64,000 nucleotides of DNA from Oceanimonas marisflavi (GCF_003049725.1 NZ_QAGM01000011.1:1-64000), one strand, 5' to 3'. Positions 1 through 8,822 are shown, counted from the stretch's first letter. The notes: generated by a model from the letters alone, not told the origin. Numbers and translations are program-made.

Positions 1-121
1 GGCTTCCTTCAGGCCCTGCCGTTGGCCAACAGCGCCCTTGCCATTCGGATTATCTTCCCCTCAGTCAGGGTGATTCAGGTTTCTTTCAACCTGACGGGTT
101 TGCCAGCTTCGCTGGGCAAAC
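1..121. other. window edge, no gene assigned
   Basis: No convincing coding sequence is visible. Short frames stay open on both strands, but none reads like a recognisable protein tail. A small inverted repeat (CAGGTT...AACCTG, about 86-103) precedes the fabB terminator. The end of a neighbouring gene outside the window could lie here and cannot be judged from this fragment. Confidence 0.4.
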
Positions 122-150
122 AAAAAAAAGCGCCCTGAGGCGCTTTTTTT
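122..150 (-). terminator. intrinsic terminator of fabB
   Basis: A perfect stem (AGCGCC, loop CTGA, GGCGCT) is flanked by A and T runs on both sides. It could therefore stop transcription in both directions. It lies 15 bp past the fabB stop codon. Confidence 0.85.
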
Positions 151-164
151 GATTACCGGGCGGT

Positions 165-1379
165 TCAGGCCTTGTATTTGCTGAACACCAGGCTGGCGTT
201 GGTGCCGCCGAAGCCGAAGCTGTTGGACATGACGGTGTCCAGCTCGGCGTCCTGACACTCGGTCACGATGGGCAGGTTCTGCGCCTTTTCATCCAGCTCG
301 GTGATGTTGATGCTGGGGGCGATAAAGCCGTGCTCCAGCATCAGCAGGGAGTAGACCGCCTCGTGCACACCGGCGGCGCCCAGGGCGTGACCGGTCATGG
401 CCTTGGTAGCGGAGATATAAGGGGCCTTGTCGCCAAACAGGCTGTTGATGGCTTCCAGCTCTTTTACGTCGCCCACCGGAGTGGAGGTGCCGTGGGTGTT
501 GATGTACTGCACCGGGTTGGGAGCCGTGGCCATGGCCTGCTTCATGCAACGTACCGCGCCTTCGCCGGACGGGGCCACCATGTCGTAGCCGTCGGAAGTG
601 GCGCCGTAGCCAGTGATTTCCGCGTAGATTTTGGCGCCGCGGGCCAGGGCATGCTCCAGCTCTTCAACCACCACAATGCCGCCGCCACCGGAGATAACAA
701 AGCCGTCACGGCCGGCATCGTAGGTGCGGGATGCCAGCTCGGGGGTGTCGTTGTACTTGCTGGACAGGGCACCCATTGCATCAAACTGCAGCGCCAGGGT
801 CCAGTCCACTTCTTCACCGCCGCCGGCAAAGACAATGTCCTGCTTACCCAGCTGGATCTGCTCCAGGGCATGACCGATACAGTGCGCAGAAGTGGCACAG
901 GCGGAGCTGATGGTGTAGTTGATGCCTTTGATCTTGAAGGGGGTGGCCAAGCAGGCAGAGGTGGTGGACGACATGGTGCGCGGCACCATGTAAGGACCCA
1001 CACGACGCACGCCTTTTTCACGCAGAATATCGCAGGCTTCAATCTGGTTTTTGGAGGATGCGCCACCGGAGCCGGTGACCAGACCGGTACGTTCGTTCGA
1101 CACCTGGGATTCGTCCAGACCGGCGTCGGCAATGGCCTGCTCCATGGACAGATAGGCAAACGCGGCAGCGTCACCCATAAAGCGCATCACTTTACGATCG
1201 ATGTGTTCGGACGGGTTCAGCTTGATGTCGCCCCATACCTGGCTGCGCAGCTTGTGATCGGCAAATTGCTGGGAAAAGGTAATGCCGGAGCGGCCGGCCT
1301 TGAGCGACTCAAGTACTTCTTCCTTGTTGTTGCCTATGCTGGAGACCACACCGATACCGGTAATGACTGCTCTTCTCAT
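165..1379 (-). CDS. fabB: 3-oxoacyl-[acyl-carrier-protein] synthase I
   Basis: This is the condensing enzyme of type II fatty acid synthesis. It extends acyl-ACP with malonyl-ACP and is needed for unsaturated fatty acids. The 404-aa length is normal for FabB. The catalytic triad is visible: Cys161 in [10 protein letters not shown], His296 in NTHGTST and His331 in [10 protein letters not shown], with Lys326 also in place. The ATG is preceded by AGGAACG at good spacing. It is transcribed away from mnmC, with about 107 bp between the two starts. The fabB-mnmC pairing is also seen in enterics. Cytoplasmic; identification is secure. Confidence 0.97.
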   Translation of the reverse strand: MRRAVITGIGVVSSIGNNKEEVLESLKAGRSGITFSQQFADHKLRSQVWGDIKLNPSEHIDRKVMRFMGDAAAFAYLSMEQAIADAGLDESQVSNERTGLVTGSGGASSKNQIEACDILREKGVRRVGPYMVPRTMSSTTSACLATPFKIKGINYTISSACATSAHCIGHALEQIQLGKQDIVFAGGGEEVDWTLALQFDAMGALSSKYNDTPELASRTYDAGRDGFVISGGGGIVVVEELEHALARGAKIYAEITGYGATSDGYDMVAPSGEGAVRCMKQAMATAPNPVQYINTHGTSTPVGDVKELEAINSLFGDKAPYISATKAMTGHALGAAGVHEAVYSLLMLEHGFIAPSINITELDEKAQNLPIVTECQDAELDTVMSNSFGFGGTNASLVFSKYKA

Positions 1380-1486
1380 CTATCGTTCCTACTGTTTCGA
1401 TTTGGTGCCAATTCTAACCACAAAGCATGGTCAAACTGGTCAGCTTTCACATAAAATGACCGTTTTTTGCGGCCCCGGAGCGTTCA

Positions 1487-3469
1487 GTGTCTCACCGTTT
1501 TATTACCACCGCCCGTCTCGACTGGAATGACCAGGGAACCCCGGTCGCCACCGCCTTTGACGATGTGTATTTTTCCAACGATAACGGCCTGGCCGAAACC
1601 CGTTATGTGTTTCTTGGTAACAACGGTCTGCCACAACGCTTTGCCGAACACGATCGCGACCTGTTCGTGGTGGCCGAAACCGGCTTCGGGACCGGCCTGA
1701 ATTTTCTGGCAACCTGGAAGGCCTTTGCCGACTATAAACGGCAGCATCCTCAGGGTAAAACACGCCGGCTGCACTTTATCAGCGTAGAGAAATTTCCCCT
1801 CTCCCGCGACGACCTGCAACTCGCCCTGCGCCAATGGCCAGAGCTTACCATTTTAAGCGAACATATGTTAGCTGAATATCCGGTACTGGTTGACGGCTGT
1901 CACAGATTGCAACTTGCAGATGATGTCTGTCTGGATTTGTGGCTGGGGGACGTGGCCGAGGTACTGCCGCAAATGGATGCCGGCCTGGCCGGCCGGGTGG
2001 ACGCCTGGTATCTGGACGGCTTTGCCCCGGGCAAAAACCCGGACATGTGGACCCCCGAGCTGTTTGCCCAGCTGGCCCGACTGGCCCGCAACGGCGCCAC
2101 CCTGGCCACCTTTACCGCCGCCGGCTTTGTTCGCCGCGGGCTGATTGAAGCCGGTTTTGATGTGAAGCGGGTAAAAGGCTTTGGCCGCAAGCGGGAAATG
2201 CTGGCGGGCCACCGCCGCAGCGATACCCGCCCCCCCTGCCCCGCTCCCTGGTACTGGCGCCGGCCCGGTCAGGGTGAACATACCCTGATCGTGGGCGCCG
2301 GCGTGGCCGGCGCCGCCCTGGCCCGCGCGCTGACCCGCCGGGGCCAGCGCGTGACCCTGCTGGAGCAGGCCAGTGCGCCGGCTCAGGGAGCCTCCGGCAA
2401 CCGCCAGGGCGCTATCTACCCGCTGCTGAATGGCGATCACGATACCCTGAGCCGGTTTTATCTGCCCGCCTTTCTCTATGGCAGGCGGGAGCTCGGCCGC
2501 CTGGCCCGGCGCCAGTCCTTTACCCACGACTGGTGCGGTGTGGTGCAGCTGGCTCATGATGACAAAAGCGCTAAAAAAATCGACAAACTGATAGCCGGTG
2601 GTTTCCCTGATGCGCTGGTGCAACCACTGTCAGAGCAGGAAGTGAACGAAACCACTGGCATTGAGGCCAATATCGACGGCGTGGCCTACCCGCTGGGGGG
2701 CTGGGTGTGCCCCCATGAGCTGACCGCCGCCCTGCTGGCGGACGCCGGTGAGATTGACTGCCACTTCAATACCACCGTCACCGGCCTGGAGCGCAGCCCT
2801 GATGGCTGGCAGGTACAGACCGAAAACGGTGACACCTTTACCGCCGACAATGTGGTGCTGGCCAATGGCCATGCCCTGGCCGAACTGTCGCAGACCGAGG
2901 CGCTGGCACTGTATCCGGTGCGCGGTCAGGTAAATCATCAGCCCACCACCCCGGCACTGGAAGGACTGAAAACCGTGGTGTGCTATGAAGGTTATCTCAC
3001 TCCCGCCTGGCAGGGTCTGCATTGTGTGGGCGCCAGCTACGACCGCCGTGATGCCGGGCTGGATTACCGGAATACCGACGAAGCCGATAATCTGGCCAAA
3101 CTGCAGGCTACCCTGCCCGCGCTGGGAGCACTGAACGCCAGTCCGGGGAACGGCCGGGTGGGCATTCGCGCCGCCTGCCGGGATCACCTGCCCCTGGCCG
3201 GGGCCGCCCCCGACCAGACCGCCCAGCTGAATGATTATACCGACATGCCGAAACGGGCCGGCCAGGCCTTTCCCCTGGCCGCCGATCACGAAGGCGTGTA
3301 TGTGCTCTCGGGCCTGGGTTCCCGGGGCATGTGCTCGGCGCCGCTGCTGGCGGAGCTGCTGGCATCCCAGATACTGAATGAACCCCTGCCCCTGGGCCGG
3401 GAGGTACTGGACGCCCTCAACCCCAACCGCCACTGGCTGCGTAAATTGCTGAAGGGAAAACCTTTATAA
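1487..3469 (+). CDS. mnmC: bifunctional tRNA mnm5s2U34 methyltransferase / cmnm5U oxidoreductase
   Basis: This enzyme carries out the last two steps of wobble-uridine modification. The C-terminal FAD domain removes the carboxymethyl group from cmnm5(s2)U, and the N-terminal domain then methylates nm5(s2)U with SAM. The SAM loop AETGFGTG is at residues 63-70, and WYLDGFAPGKNPDMW of the methyltransferase core is visible. A Rossmann FAD motif (VGAGVAGAALARAL) begins near residue 266. The 660-aa length fits the fused form. The start is GTG, with GGAG 6 nt upstream. It ends at a repeat-flanked hairpin facing the convergent next gene. Confidence 0.95.
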   Translation: MSHRFITTARLDWNDQGTPVATAFDDVYFSNDNGLAETRYVFLGNNGLPQRFAEHDRDLFVVAETGFGTGLNFLATWKAFADYKRQHPQGKTRRLHFISVEKFPLSRDDLQLALRQWPELTILSEHMLAEYPVLVDGCHRLQLADDVCLDLWLGDVAEVLPQMDAGLAGRVDAWYLDGFAPGKNPDMWTPELFAQLARLARNGATLATFTAAGFVRRGLIEAGFDVKRVKGFGRKREMLAGHRRSDTRPPCPAPWYWRRPGQGEHTLIVGAGVAGAALARALTRRGQRVTLLEQASAPAQGASGNRQGAIYPLLNGDHDTLSRFYLPAFLYGRRELGRLARRQSFTHDWCGVVQLAHDDKSAKKIDKLIAGGFPDALVQPLSEQEVNETTGIEANIDGVAYPLGGWVCPHELTAALLADAGEIDCHFNTTVTGLERSPDGWQVQTENGDTFTADNVVLANGHALAELSQTEALALYPVRGQVNHQPTTPALEGLKTVVCYEGYLTPAWQGLHCVGASYDRRDAGLDYRNTDEADNLAKLQATLPALGALNASPGNGRVGIRAACRDHLPLAGAAPDQTAQLNDYTDMPKRAGQAFPLAADHEGVYVLSGLGSRGMCSAPLLAELLASQILNEPLPLGREVLDALNPNRHWLRKLLKGKPL

Positions 3470-3615
3470 AAGCTGTAAGCTATAAGCTGTCAGCTTTAAG
3501 TTGTTTCGACTGGATTGTCGGTATGGTGTTGTGCCTGCAAAAGTCGCATTTTCTGCAAGTGCGGCTTTTGTCAGGCAGACAACGCCGAGCAGCTTATAGC
3601 TGACGGCTTACAGCT
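3470..3615. repeat. repeat family A, copy 1: nested inverted repeat around a long hairpin
   Basis: The left arm (3470-3500) and right arm (3589-3615) are built from the same AGCTGTAAGC / GTCAGCT / TATAAGCT modules in inverted orientation. They enclose a long imperfect hairpin. Its core is CAAAAGTCGCA (3538-3548) against TGCGGCTTTTG (3560-3570), extended by TGCCTG/CAGGCA. A second copy of the arms flanks a different terminator at 22191-22342. It sits between convergent genes. Confidence 0.75.
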
Positions 3616-3628
3616 CCCCTTGGGGGGC

Positions 3629-4126
3629 TTATTCCGCGGGGCGGATCAGGCCGAGGTGAGGGCCAAAACCGTGCTGGCGCTGAAACGCATTCAGCAAGTC
3701 CTGAGCAATACCCAGCTGGTGATAGCCTATGTTGTCGGCCACCCGGTGCAGTTGTATGCAGTCTGCCTGCGGAGCAATGTCCAGCAGGGAATGCTCCAGC
3801 CATTCGGCGGCCATCAGGGCGCGCTCACGCATCAGCCGCTCATGGGCGGTGAGGGCCAGCCGGTAGTTCTGCCATTGGGGTGTTTGCGGCCATTCCAGCG
3901 GTTCGGTCACAGTGGCGGTCAGCGACACCTGCACTCTGGATGGTACACAGCCGTCCTGGTGCTGTTCCCCGTCAAGCTGCCAGGCAATGCGGTATTCCGC
4001 CTCTGCCAGGCCTGGCTCAAGGGTCGGGGAACCATATACATCGACCGTCTGCCGGGCTTTGAGCTCCATGGCGCCGAGTGCCGGCATGGCCAGCAGCATG
4101 AGCAAGGCACAAGAAACCACATTCAC
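3629..4126 (-). CDS. secreted protein, possibly DUF922-like
   Basis: The 165-aa protein starts with a signal peptide (MNVVSCALLMLLAMPALG, cleavage near residue 19). The mature part has two cysteines (in DGCVP and ADCIQ) that could form a disulfide. The segment LALTAHERLMRERALMA, followed by a cysteine, resembles the DUF922 pattern of a helix with an HExxH-like motif. Here it reads HERLM, so the second metal-binding His is missing. I would treat the family link as tentative. It is divergent from corA and convergent with mnmC. Its function is unknown. Confidence 0.6.
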   Translation of the reverse strand: MNVVSCALLMLLAMPALGAMELKARQTVDVYGSPTLEPGLAEAEYRIAWQLDGEQHQDGCVPSRVQVSLTATVTEPLEWPQTPQWQNYRLALTAHERLMRERALMAAEWLEHSLLDIAPQADCIQLHRVADNIGYHQLGIAQDLLNAFQRQHGFGPHLGLIRPAE

Positions 4127-4146
4127 AACTCATCTCCCGGTAACGG

Positions 4147-4193
4147 TGACTGAGACCATGTTCTGATTATAAGTCTGCCATGGTCTCAAGTCA
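4147..4193. promoter_or_regulatory. long inverted repeat between divergent genes (possible operator)
   Basis: The arms TGACTGAGACCATG and CATGGTCTCAAGTCA match perfectly over the inner 10 bp, and over 14 bp with one bulged base. They are separated by an 18-bp AT-rich spacer. The repeat lies between the divergent secreted-protein gene and corA. It could bind a dimeric regulator or form a hairpin in either leader. Confidence 0.55.
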
Positions 4194-4305
4194 TTTGAGT
4201 CTATGGTCGAAAAGCCTGCAATCACACATCACGCCGGACCGGTACACCTGACAAGCTTCGCAGGCCTCTATATAGTGCAGGCAAAGCGACTGTCTGGAGT
4301 GCTGC

Positions 4306-5253
4306 ATGATCACAGCCTATACCCTGAACGGAAAATCCCTTGAAATTCAGCCCCTGAGCCTGACCGACAGGCTGCCAGCCAATACCCTGTGGCTGGACAT
4401 TCACAAGCCCGACGAGCAGGAACAGCAATGGATGAAGCAGCTGTTCGTGGAAGAAGTGCCCGAGCTCGACGAGCTGGATGATATCGAGGCCTCGGCCCGT
4501 TTTTACCGGGACAAGGACGGCCTGCACATTCATTCGCTGTTTCCCCAGCGCCTGGGCAAGGAAATCGACGGCATCAACGTGCTCTTTACCCTGCGCAACA
4601 ATATGCTGATCAGTTTCCGGGAAGACGATCTGGGGCTGATGCGGCTGCTGCGCCACTATATGCGCCAGGACCGGCTGGAGGTGGAAGACGCCCCGGACCT
4701 GCTGCTGGAAATTTTTCAGCTCAAGATTGAATATATCTCGGATCTGATCGAAGACGGCTACAAGACCCTGGAAGAAACCGCCAAGGAAGTGCTGCATGTG
4801 GAAGACCTGCGCGAGACCATGTCGAACCTGATGCACCAGGAAGACGGCAACGGCCATGTGCGCCTGGCGCTGTACGACACCCGTCGCGCCCTGCGCTTTA
4901 TGCGCCGGACCCTGCGCAAGCAGGCCAGCGACGAGCAGCGCAAATGGATAGACGAGCTGCTTTACGACATTGAATCGCTGCTGCCCCACACCCAGTTTCT
5001 GTTCGACAAGATCAACTTTCAGCTGGAGGCGGCCATGGGCTTTACCAGCCTGGAGCAGAGCAAGGTGATCAAGATCTTCTCGGTGGCCGCCGTGGTGTTT
5101 CTGCCGCCAACGCTTATCGCCAGCATCTACGGCATGAACTTCCATTTCATGCCGGAGCTGTCGCTGAAATACGGTTACCCCATGTCGCTGGTACTGATGC
5201 TGTTGTCCGCCTGCGGCACCTATTACTTCTTCAAGCGCAAGGGCTGGCTGTGA
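4306..5253 (+). CDS. corA: magnesium/cobalt transport protein CorA
   Basis: This is an inner-membrane pentameric Mg2+ channel that also passes Co2+ and Ni2+. The 315-aa protein has the large cytoplasmic N-terminal domain, then two C-terminal transmembrane helices. The selectivity signature YGMNF (GMN at 276-278) is followed by the MPEL loop and a basic tail (KRKGWL). This is the CorA rather than the ZntB pattern. It reads alone and ends at repeat B, opposite the convergent nrdD. Confidence 0.95.
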   Translation: MITAYTLNGKSLEIQPLSLTDRLPANTLWLDIHKPDEQEQQWMKQLFVEEVPELDELDDIEASARFYRDKDGLHIHSLFPQRLGKEIDGINVLFTLRNNMLISFREDDLGLMRLLRHYMRQDRLEVEDAPDLLLEIFQLKIEYISDLIEDGYKTLEETAKEVLHVEDLRETMSNLMHQEDGNGHVRLALYDTRRALRFMRRTLRKQASDEQRKWIDELLYDIESLLPHTQFLFDKINFQLEAAMGFTSLEQSKVIKIFSVAAVVFLPPTLIASIYGMNFHFMPELSLKYGYPMSLVLMLLSACGTYYFFKRKGWL

Positions 5254-5258
5254 GTTTG

Positions 5259-5315
5259 AGGGATTAGGGAATAGGGACTGGGGAATCGATTCCCTAATCC
5301 CTGATCCCCAGTCCC
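5259..5315. repeat. repeat family B, copy 1: nested palindrome
   Basis: Two nested inverted repeats are present: GGGATTAGGGAAT (5260-5272) with ATTCCCTAATCCC (5289-5301), and GGGACTGGGGA (5275-5285) with TCCCCAGTCCC (5305-5315). A related G-rich/C-rich copy occurs at 45601-45652. It fills the whole gap between the convergent corA and nrdD and lacks a terminal T run. Confidence 0.75.
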
Positions 5316-5320
5316 AGCTT

Positions 5321-7093
5321 TTAACCGTGATAAAAACGGCGTCCATGCTCCTGGCGGCGGCCGGCGCTGAAGGCCGATACCCGCTTGAGATAGCCGATCA
5401 CCCGGGTGGCGTGGTCAATGTGCTCGCTGCCGCACTCACTGCACTGCCAGTCGGTATGCTTGCTGATATGGCCACAGTCGTTGCACAGGGTGCTGCGCAC
5501 GTTCACAGTAAAATAGTGGCAGCCGGTTTTCGCGGCAATGCGGTAAAGCTGTAAGTAGCCTTCCGCCGACAGGTGCTCATCCAGGTTCAGGTGCAGGGCC
5601 GAGCCGCCGTCCAGATATTGCACCAGCTCGTGGCCGTGGAGCACAAACTTGTCGGGCATCTGAATATCATCATCCTCCACCACATAGAAGTAGGAGTTGT
5701 AACAGTCCCGGGGCACGGCATAGCCGTCGGCCCTGTCCCATTTGGCGTTTTTCACCCCCAGGTTTTCGGCGGGCACAAACTCGGTATTGAACAGATAGCC
5801 GTATTCCCGCCGCGCTTCCCGGTTGGCGTCATAAATCACTTTCAGCCGCTCCCGCACAAAGGTCCGGTAGTCCGCATTGTTGCCCACCCGAATGCCGCGG
5901 GACTCCGCCGCTTCCACCATGCCGTTCACCCCTATGGTCAGAAACTGCTTGTCGAGACTGATAAAGCCGGCGTCATACACGGTCAGCAGACCCTGCTGCT
6001 GAAACTCCTCCATCAGCCGGCGATAGGCCACCTGATAGCGCTGAATTTTCTGCACCTCGGTGCGCAGATCCCGGTCGTCCTGCTCCAGCCGGTTCATGTT
6101 CAGGGTGATCACATTGATGGAGCCGGTGGCCACGCCCCCGGCCCCGAGGGTGTATGAAAAGGTGTTGTCGGTCATTTCGTTGCGCAACCGGCAACAGGAT
6201 GCCAGGGAATCGGCACTGTCCGACATATACACAAAAAAGCTGTTGCCCCGGCTCATCTCACCGGCGCACAGGGCGGCAAAGTCGTCATCGGCCGGTGCGC
6301 CATTTTTGGTGAGCATGGCGGCGGTCACCACCGGAAAGGTGAGTACCGCCTTGCGGCGCTCCTCGTTGAACCAGTTCAGAAAATACGCCTGCAGCCGGCG
6401 CACCGACCCGGCCGCCGGTACACTGCCATCGGGAAACACAAAGTGCTCAAACAGGCTGGCGAAATAGTCCCGGTCAAACAGGGAAATGTTCCAGAACACG
6501 CTCTGGTAGCCCCGGGCCGCTGCCGGCTGGTTGATGGCATACACCACATGCTGCAGGTGATTGTCGATGGCATGAGCATGGGTATCGAGATAGTCGTTAC
6601 CATAGTCCTTGCGGGCGAAATAATCGAAGTAGGTCAGAAACTCCACCGTGGCCACGGCCCCGGCAAACTGGGAGCTGACCGCAAACACCAGATTCACAAA
6701 AGCCCCGCAGAACGACTCCAGGTGCCGAGGCGCCCGGCTTTCGCCCCCCAATCGGGTCAGACCGTCCAGCAGAAAGGGATACATGGTCATGGACACGCAA
6801 TAGGGCTTGAGGCTGGTTTCGTCGTGCACGTAAATTTCGTGGGCCTCAATCTGGCGCTCATATTCCGCCGCCAGCTCATCACCGAACAGGGCGGCTATCT
6901 TGTTTTTTACCAGGCCCCGGTTCACCTGCACAAAAAAGTCCTTCATCAGCTCGGCTTCGGCGGTGGCGATGTTCTTGTGGGTGACGTTGGCATTGGGATC
7001 CATGCTGGAACCATCGGCGGCGTTGGCCGCTCGCATATAATGGTGAAAACCGTCCAGTTTGGCAGTCAGCTGCTCCGGGTGCAGACGAATCAT
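5321..7093 (-). CDS. nrdD: anaerobic (class III) ribonucleoside-triphosphate reductase, form without ATP cone
   Basis: This is a glycyl-radical enzyme that reduces ribonucleotides to deoxyribonucleotides without oxygen. At 590 aa it is much shorter than the 712-aa E. coli enzyme. The catalytic region starts almost at once, so the N-terminal ATP-cone allosteric domain is absent. The C-terminal zinc site is clear (Cys537, 540, 551, 554 in CNDC and CSEC), and the radical glycine should be Gly567 in RVIGYL. It overlaps nrdG by 4 bp and is transcribed after it, the reverse of the E. coli order. The lack of an ATP cone fits the shorter NrdD subclasses; the subclass is inferred. Confidence 0.93.
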   Translation of the reverse strand: MIRLHPEQLTAKLDGFHHYMRAANAADGSSMDPNANVTHKNIATAEAELMKDFFVQVNRGLVKNKIAALFGDELAAEYERQIEAHEIYVHDETSLKPYCVSMTMYPFLLDGLTRLGGESRAPRHLESFCGAFVNLVFAVSSQFAGAVATVEFLTYFDYFARKDYGNDYLDTHAHAIDNHLQHVVYAINQPAAARGYQSVFWNISLFDRDYFASLFEHFVFPDGSVPAAGSVRRLQAYFLNWFNEERRKAVLTFPVVTAAMLTKNGAPADDDFAALCAGEMSRGNSFFVYMSDSADSLASCCRLRNEMTDNTFSYTLGAGGVATGSINVITLNMNRLEQDDRDLRTEVQKIQRYQVAYRRLMEEFQQQGLLTVYDAGFISLDKQFLTIGVNGMVEAAESRGIRVGNNADYRTFVRERLKVIYDANREARREYGYLFNTEFVPAENLGVKNAKWDRADGYAVPRDCYNSYFYVVEDDDIQMPDKFVLHGHELVQYLDGGSALHLNLDEHLSAEGYLQLYRIAAKTGCHYFTVNVRSTLCNDCGHISKHTDWQCSECGSEHIDHATRVIGYLKRVSAFSAGRRQEHGRRFYHG

Positions 7094-7545
7094 GGTGCTC
7101 TCCGAAAATGATGATTAAGCGACTCGCCGGTGGCCAGACACCGCAGTCGCTGATTGGTATAAGGAGAATCGAGCCCGCCCAGGCTGGCGCGCCAGGGGCC
7201 GGTCTTGAGGTAATCCAGCTCGGCCATCAGCAGGCCGGATACCCGCTCGCGGCCGGTATAAAGACAGGTTTTCAGACCCTGTTTACGGCAATGGCGCAAC
7301 AGCGCCAGCAGGCTGTGGCGATCCCATTCTCCGCCAAAAAACAACACACAGCTCACCAGTCCGTCGTAGTGTGCCAGCCACTGATTCAAGCGCGTCTCGG
7401 TCAGTGGCGTGCCCGCATGCGGATCCCAGCTGTCCTGGCTGTGGCAACCCGGGCAGGCCAGCGGACAGCCGGTCACCAGCCAGGCCAGGCTCACTTCTCC
7501 GGGCACTTCCTGCAGCACCACCCTGGGCTCAAAGGCATTCAGCAT
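7090..7545 (-). CDS. nrdG: anaerobic ribonucleotide reductase activating protein (radical SAM)
   Basis: This radical-SAM activase generates the glycyl radical on NrdD by reductive cleavage of SAM at a [4Fe-4S] cluster. The cluster motif C-x3-C-x2-C is at Cys27, Cys31 and Cys34 (GCPLACPGC), followed by a glycine-rich FFGGEW segment typical of NrdG. The 151-aa length is normal. It is the first gene of the nrdG-nrdD operon, behind two NrdR-box-like sites and an FNR-like site. Confidence 0.93.
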   Translation of the reverse strand: MLNAFEPRVVLQEVPGEVSLAWLVTGCPLACPGCHSQDSWDPHAGTPLTETRLNQWLAHYDGLVSCVLFFGGEWDRHSLLALLRHCRKQGLKTCLYTGRERVSGLLMAELDYLKTGPWRASLGGLDSPYTNQRLRCLATGESLNHHFRRAP

Positions 7546-7558
7546 TACGACACCAAAT

Positions 7559-7605
7559 CACTATATGTTGTGCCTAAATGCTATATCGATACACAACATA
7601 TTGTA
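7559..7605. promoter_or_regulatory. tandem NrdR boxes upstream of nrdG
   Basis: Two near-palindromic sites share CACAACATAT. Box 1 is 7559-7572 (CACTATATGTTGTG, read as CACAACATATAGTG on the other strand) and box 2 is 7592-7605 (CACAACATATTGTA). Their centres are 33 bp apart, about three helical turns, as is usual for paired NrdR boxes. They lie 14-60 bp upstream of the nrdG start. Confidence 0.8.
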
Positions 7606-7634
7606 ATCCCCTCTTTCGGCGATTCACCCTTTCA

Positions 7635-7648
7635 CTGATCTGGATCAG
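7635..7648. promoter_or_regulatory. FNR-type site upstream of nrdG
   Basis: CTGATCTGGATCAG is a perfect dyad matching the FNR consensus TTGAT-N4-ATCAA except at the outer base of each half. It lies about 96 bp upstream of nrdG, beyond the NrdR boxes, which suits anaerobic activation. It could also serve the divergent creA. Confidence 0.6.
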
Positions 7649-7729
7649 CTTTGTGCATCGGCCGCCGCCATTGGCCTCAACGCCGGCTTTGTGTTATCAC
7701 AGGCGCAGTGCTTAACAACGAGGAACAGC

Positions 7730-8197
7730 ATGAAAAACAAGTGCATGGCAGTACTGCTGGCGGCGCTGGGGCTGGCCGGCTGTGATAACAATGAAGTGGG
7801 TGATGTGTCTCTGGGGCTGTTTACCACCAAGGATATAAAAATCGAGGTGCTGACCGATCCGGAGGTGCCCGGCGTCACCTGCCACATGTCCAACATAGTG
7901 GCGGATCTGGATCTGGCGGATCCGTCCGACATGTCCATCAGCTGCCGCCAGACCGGCGAGATCACACCGGCCATGATCGCCCATATCGACCGCTCCAAAA
8001 GCGGCGACATCGTGTTCAAAAAATCGAAGAGTATTTTTCTCAAGAGCCTGAAGATCCGTCGTATCTATGACGAAACCAGCCAGAGCCTGCTCTATATCGC
8101 CTACAGCACCAAGGAAACCAGCGGCAGCTACAAGCACTCCATGTCCACCGTGCCGCTATGGGGTACGGCGGCATATCAGGCACCACAAGGGAAGTAA
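7730..8197 (+). CDS. creA: CreA family protein, predicted lipoprotein
   Basis: This 155-aa protein has the CreA layout: a conserved N-terminal strand region, VTCHMSN, SISCRQTG, DIVFKKSKSIFLKSLKI and YDETSQSLLYIAYS. The role of CreA is not established. It starts with a lipoprotein signal (LAGC, Cys18), so it should be anchored in a membrane facing the periplasm. E. coli CreA has an ordinary signal peptide instead. The ATG at 7730 follows GAGGAA at good spacing; a longer GTG start at 7691 would spoil the signal peptide. The next gene starts 2 bp after its stop. Confidence 0.88.
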   Translation: MKNKCMAVLLAALGLAGCDNNEVGDVSLGLFTTKDIKIEVLTDPEVPGVTCHMSNIVADLDLADPSDMSISCRQTGEITPAMIAHIDRSKSGDIVFKKSKSIFLKSLKIRRIYDETSQSLLYIAYSTKETSGSYKHSMSTVPLWGTAAYQAPQGK

Positions 8198-8199
8198 CC

Positions 8200-8622
8200 A
8201 TGGTTAAAGTTAACTACAGCGAGCTGGAAGACGCTTTGATGTTTGCCTCTGCGGCGACGGATCTGGGTGACGGCGGTGCCTTTATCGACAGTGAGACCGG
8301 AGAAATCTGGCTGATTTGTGATGGCGCTCCCGAGCCCTGGCCCGAGGATGTCTTTGAAAATGAGCGTTATCTGCCCCTGCCCGACCAGCGGGACTTCGAT
8401 CTGGGCAGCCCGCTGGTGTTTCGTTTCGCCAGCCGCTTTATGTCTGACAAAGATGAAGACAAAGTCCGGGATATGTTTCGCGCCCCGGGCGCTTACCGTC
8501 GCTTTGATGATTTAATCGACAAACGCGGTCTGCGCGATAAATGGCACCAGTACCGGGATGACGCCCAACGTGAAGCGCTCACCGAATGGTGCGCGGAAAA
8601 CGGTATTGAGCTTGAGGGCTGA
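8200..8622 (+). CDS. UPF0158 family protein
   Basis: The 140-aa acidic cytoplasmic protein has no assigned function. Family hallmarks are visible: a FIDSETGEIW strand near the start, RYLPLPDQRDFDLG, then APGAYRRFDDLIDKRGL and a C-terminal helix ending ALTEWCAENGIEL. The start is ATG at 8200, preceded by AAGGGAAG, only 2 bp after the creA stop, so the two are probably cotranscribed. Confidence 0.85.
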   Translation: MVKVNYSELEDALMFASAATDLGDGGAFIDSETGEIWLICDGAPEPWPEDVFENERYLPLPDQRDFDLGSPLVFRFASRFMSDKDEDKVRDMFRAPGAYRRFDDLIDKRGLRDKWHQYRDDAQREALTEWCAENGIELEG

Positions 8623-8757
8623 TGCAAGCGGTTGTTGCTTCGGGGCCGATCGCGGTCAAACAGCCCTCATAAAGAACAACAGAATAATGTGACAACAGAA
8701 GTAGAACAAAGAAGGCATTTCAGACTATTGCACTACAAATGGATTTCACCTTAGAAT

Positions 8758-8782
8758 AAAAAAGCCTGACAAAGGCTTTTTT
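8758..8782 (+). terminator. intrinsic terminator
   Basis: An AAAAAAGCCT stem pairs with AGGCTTTTTT around a short GACAA loop. It lies in the AT-rich gap 135 bp after the UPF0158 gene and 40 bp before the outer-membrane barrel gene. Confidence 0.8.
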
Positions 8783-8822
8783 AGAAAATCAAGAACACAG
8801 TTTTGTAGTGAGTAATTGTAAA

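Noticed and set aside
1434..1450. FadR-like site (AACTGGTCAG...) between fabB and mnmC
   Set aside because: Only one half of the consensus is convincing, so it is not listed as a feature.
330..1454. Long plus-strand open frame antisense to fabB
   Set aside because: It mirrors the codon structure of fabB, has low-complexity Gly/His/Val-rich sequence and no family resemblance. The same applies to the long antisense frames over uvrB, ppsA, ald, potG, the aminotransferase and both synthetase genes.
7691..7729. Longer start for creA at GTG 7691
   Set aside because: It would place 13 residues before the lipoprotein signal, and the ATG at 7730 has a good ribosome site.
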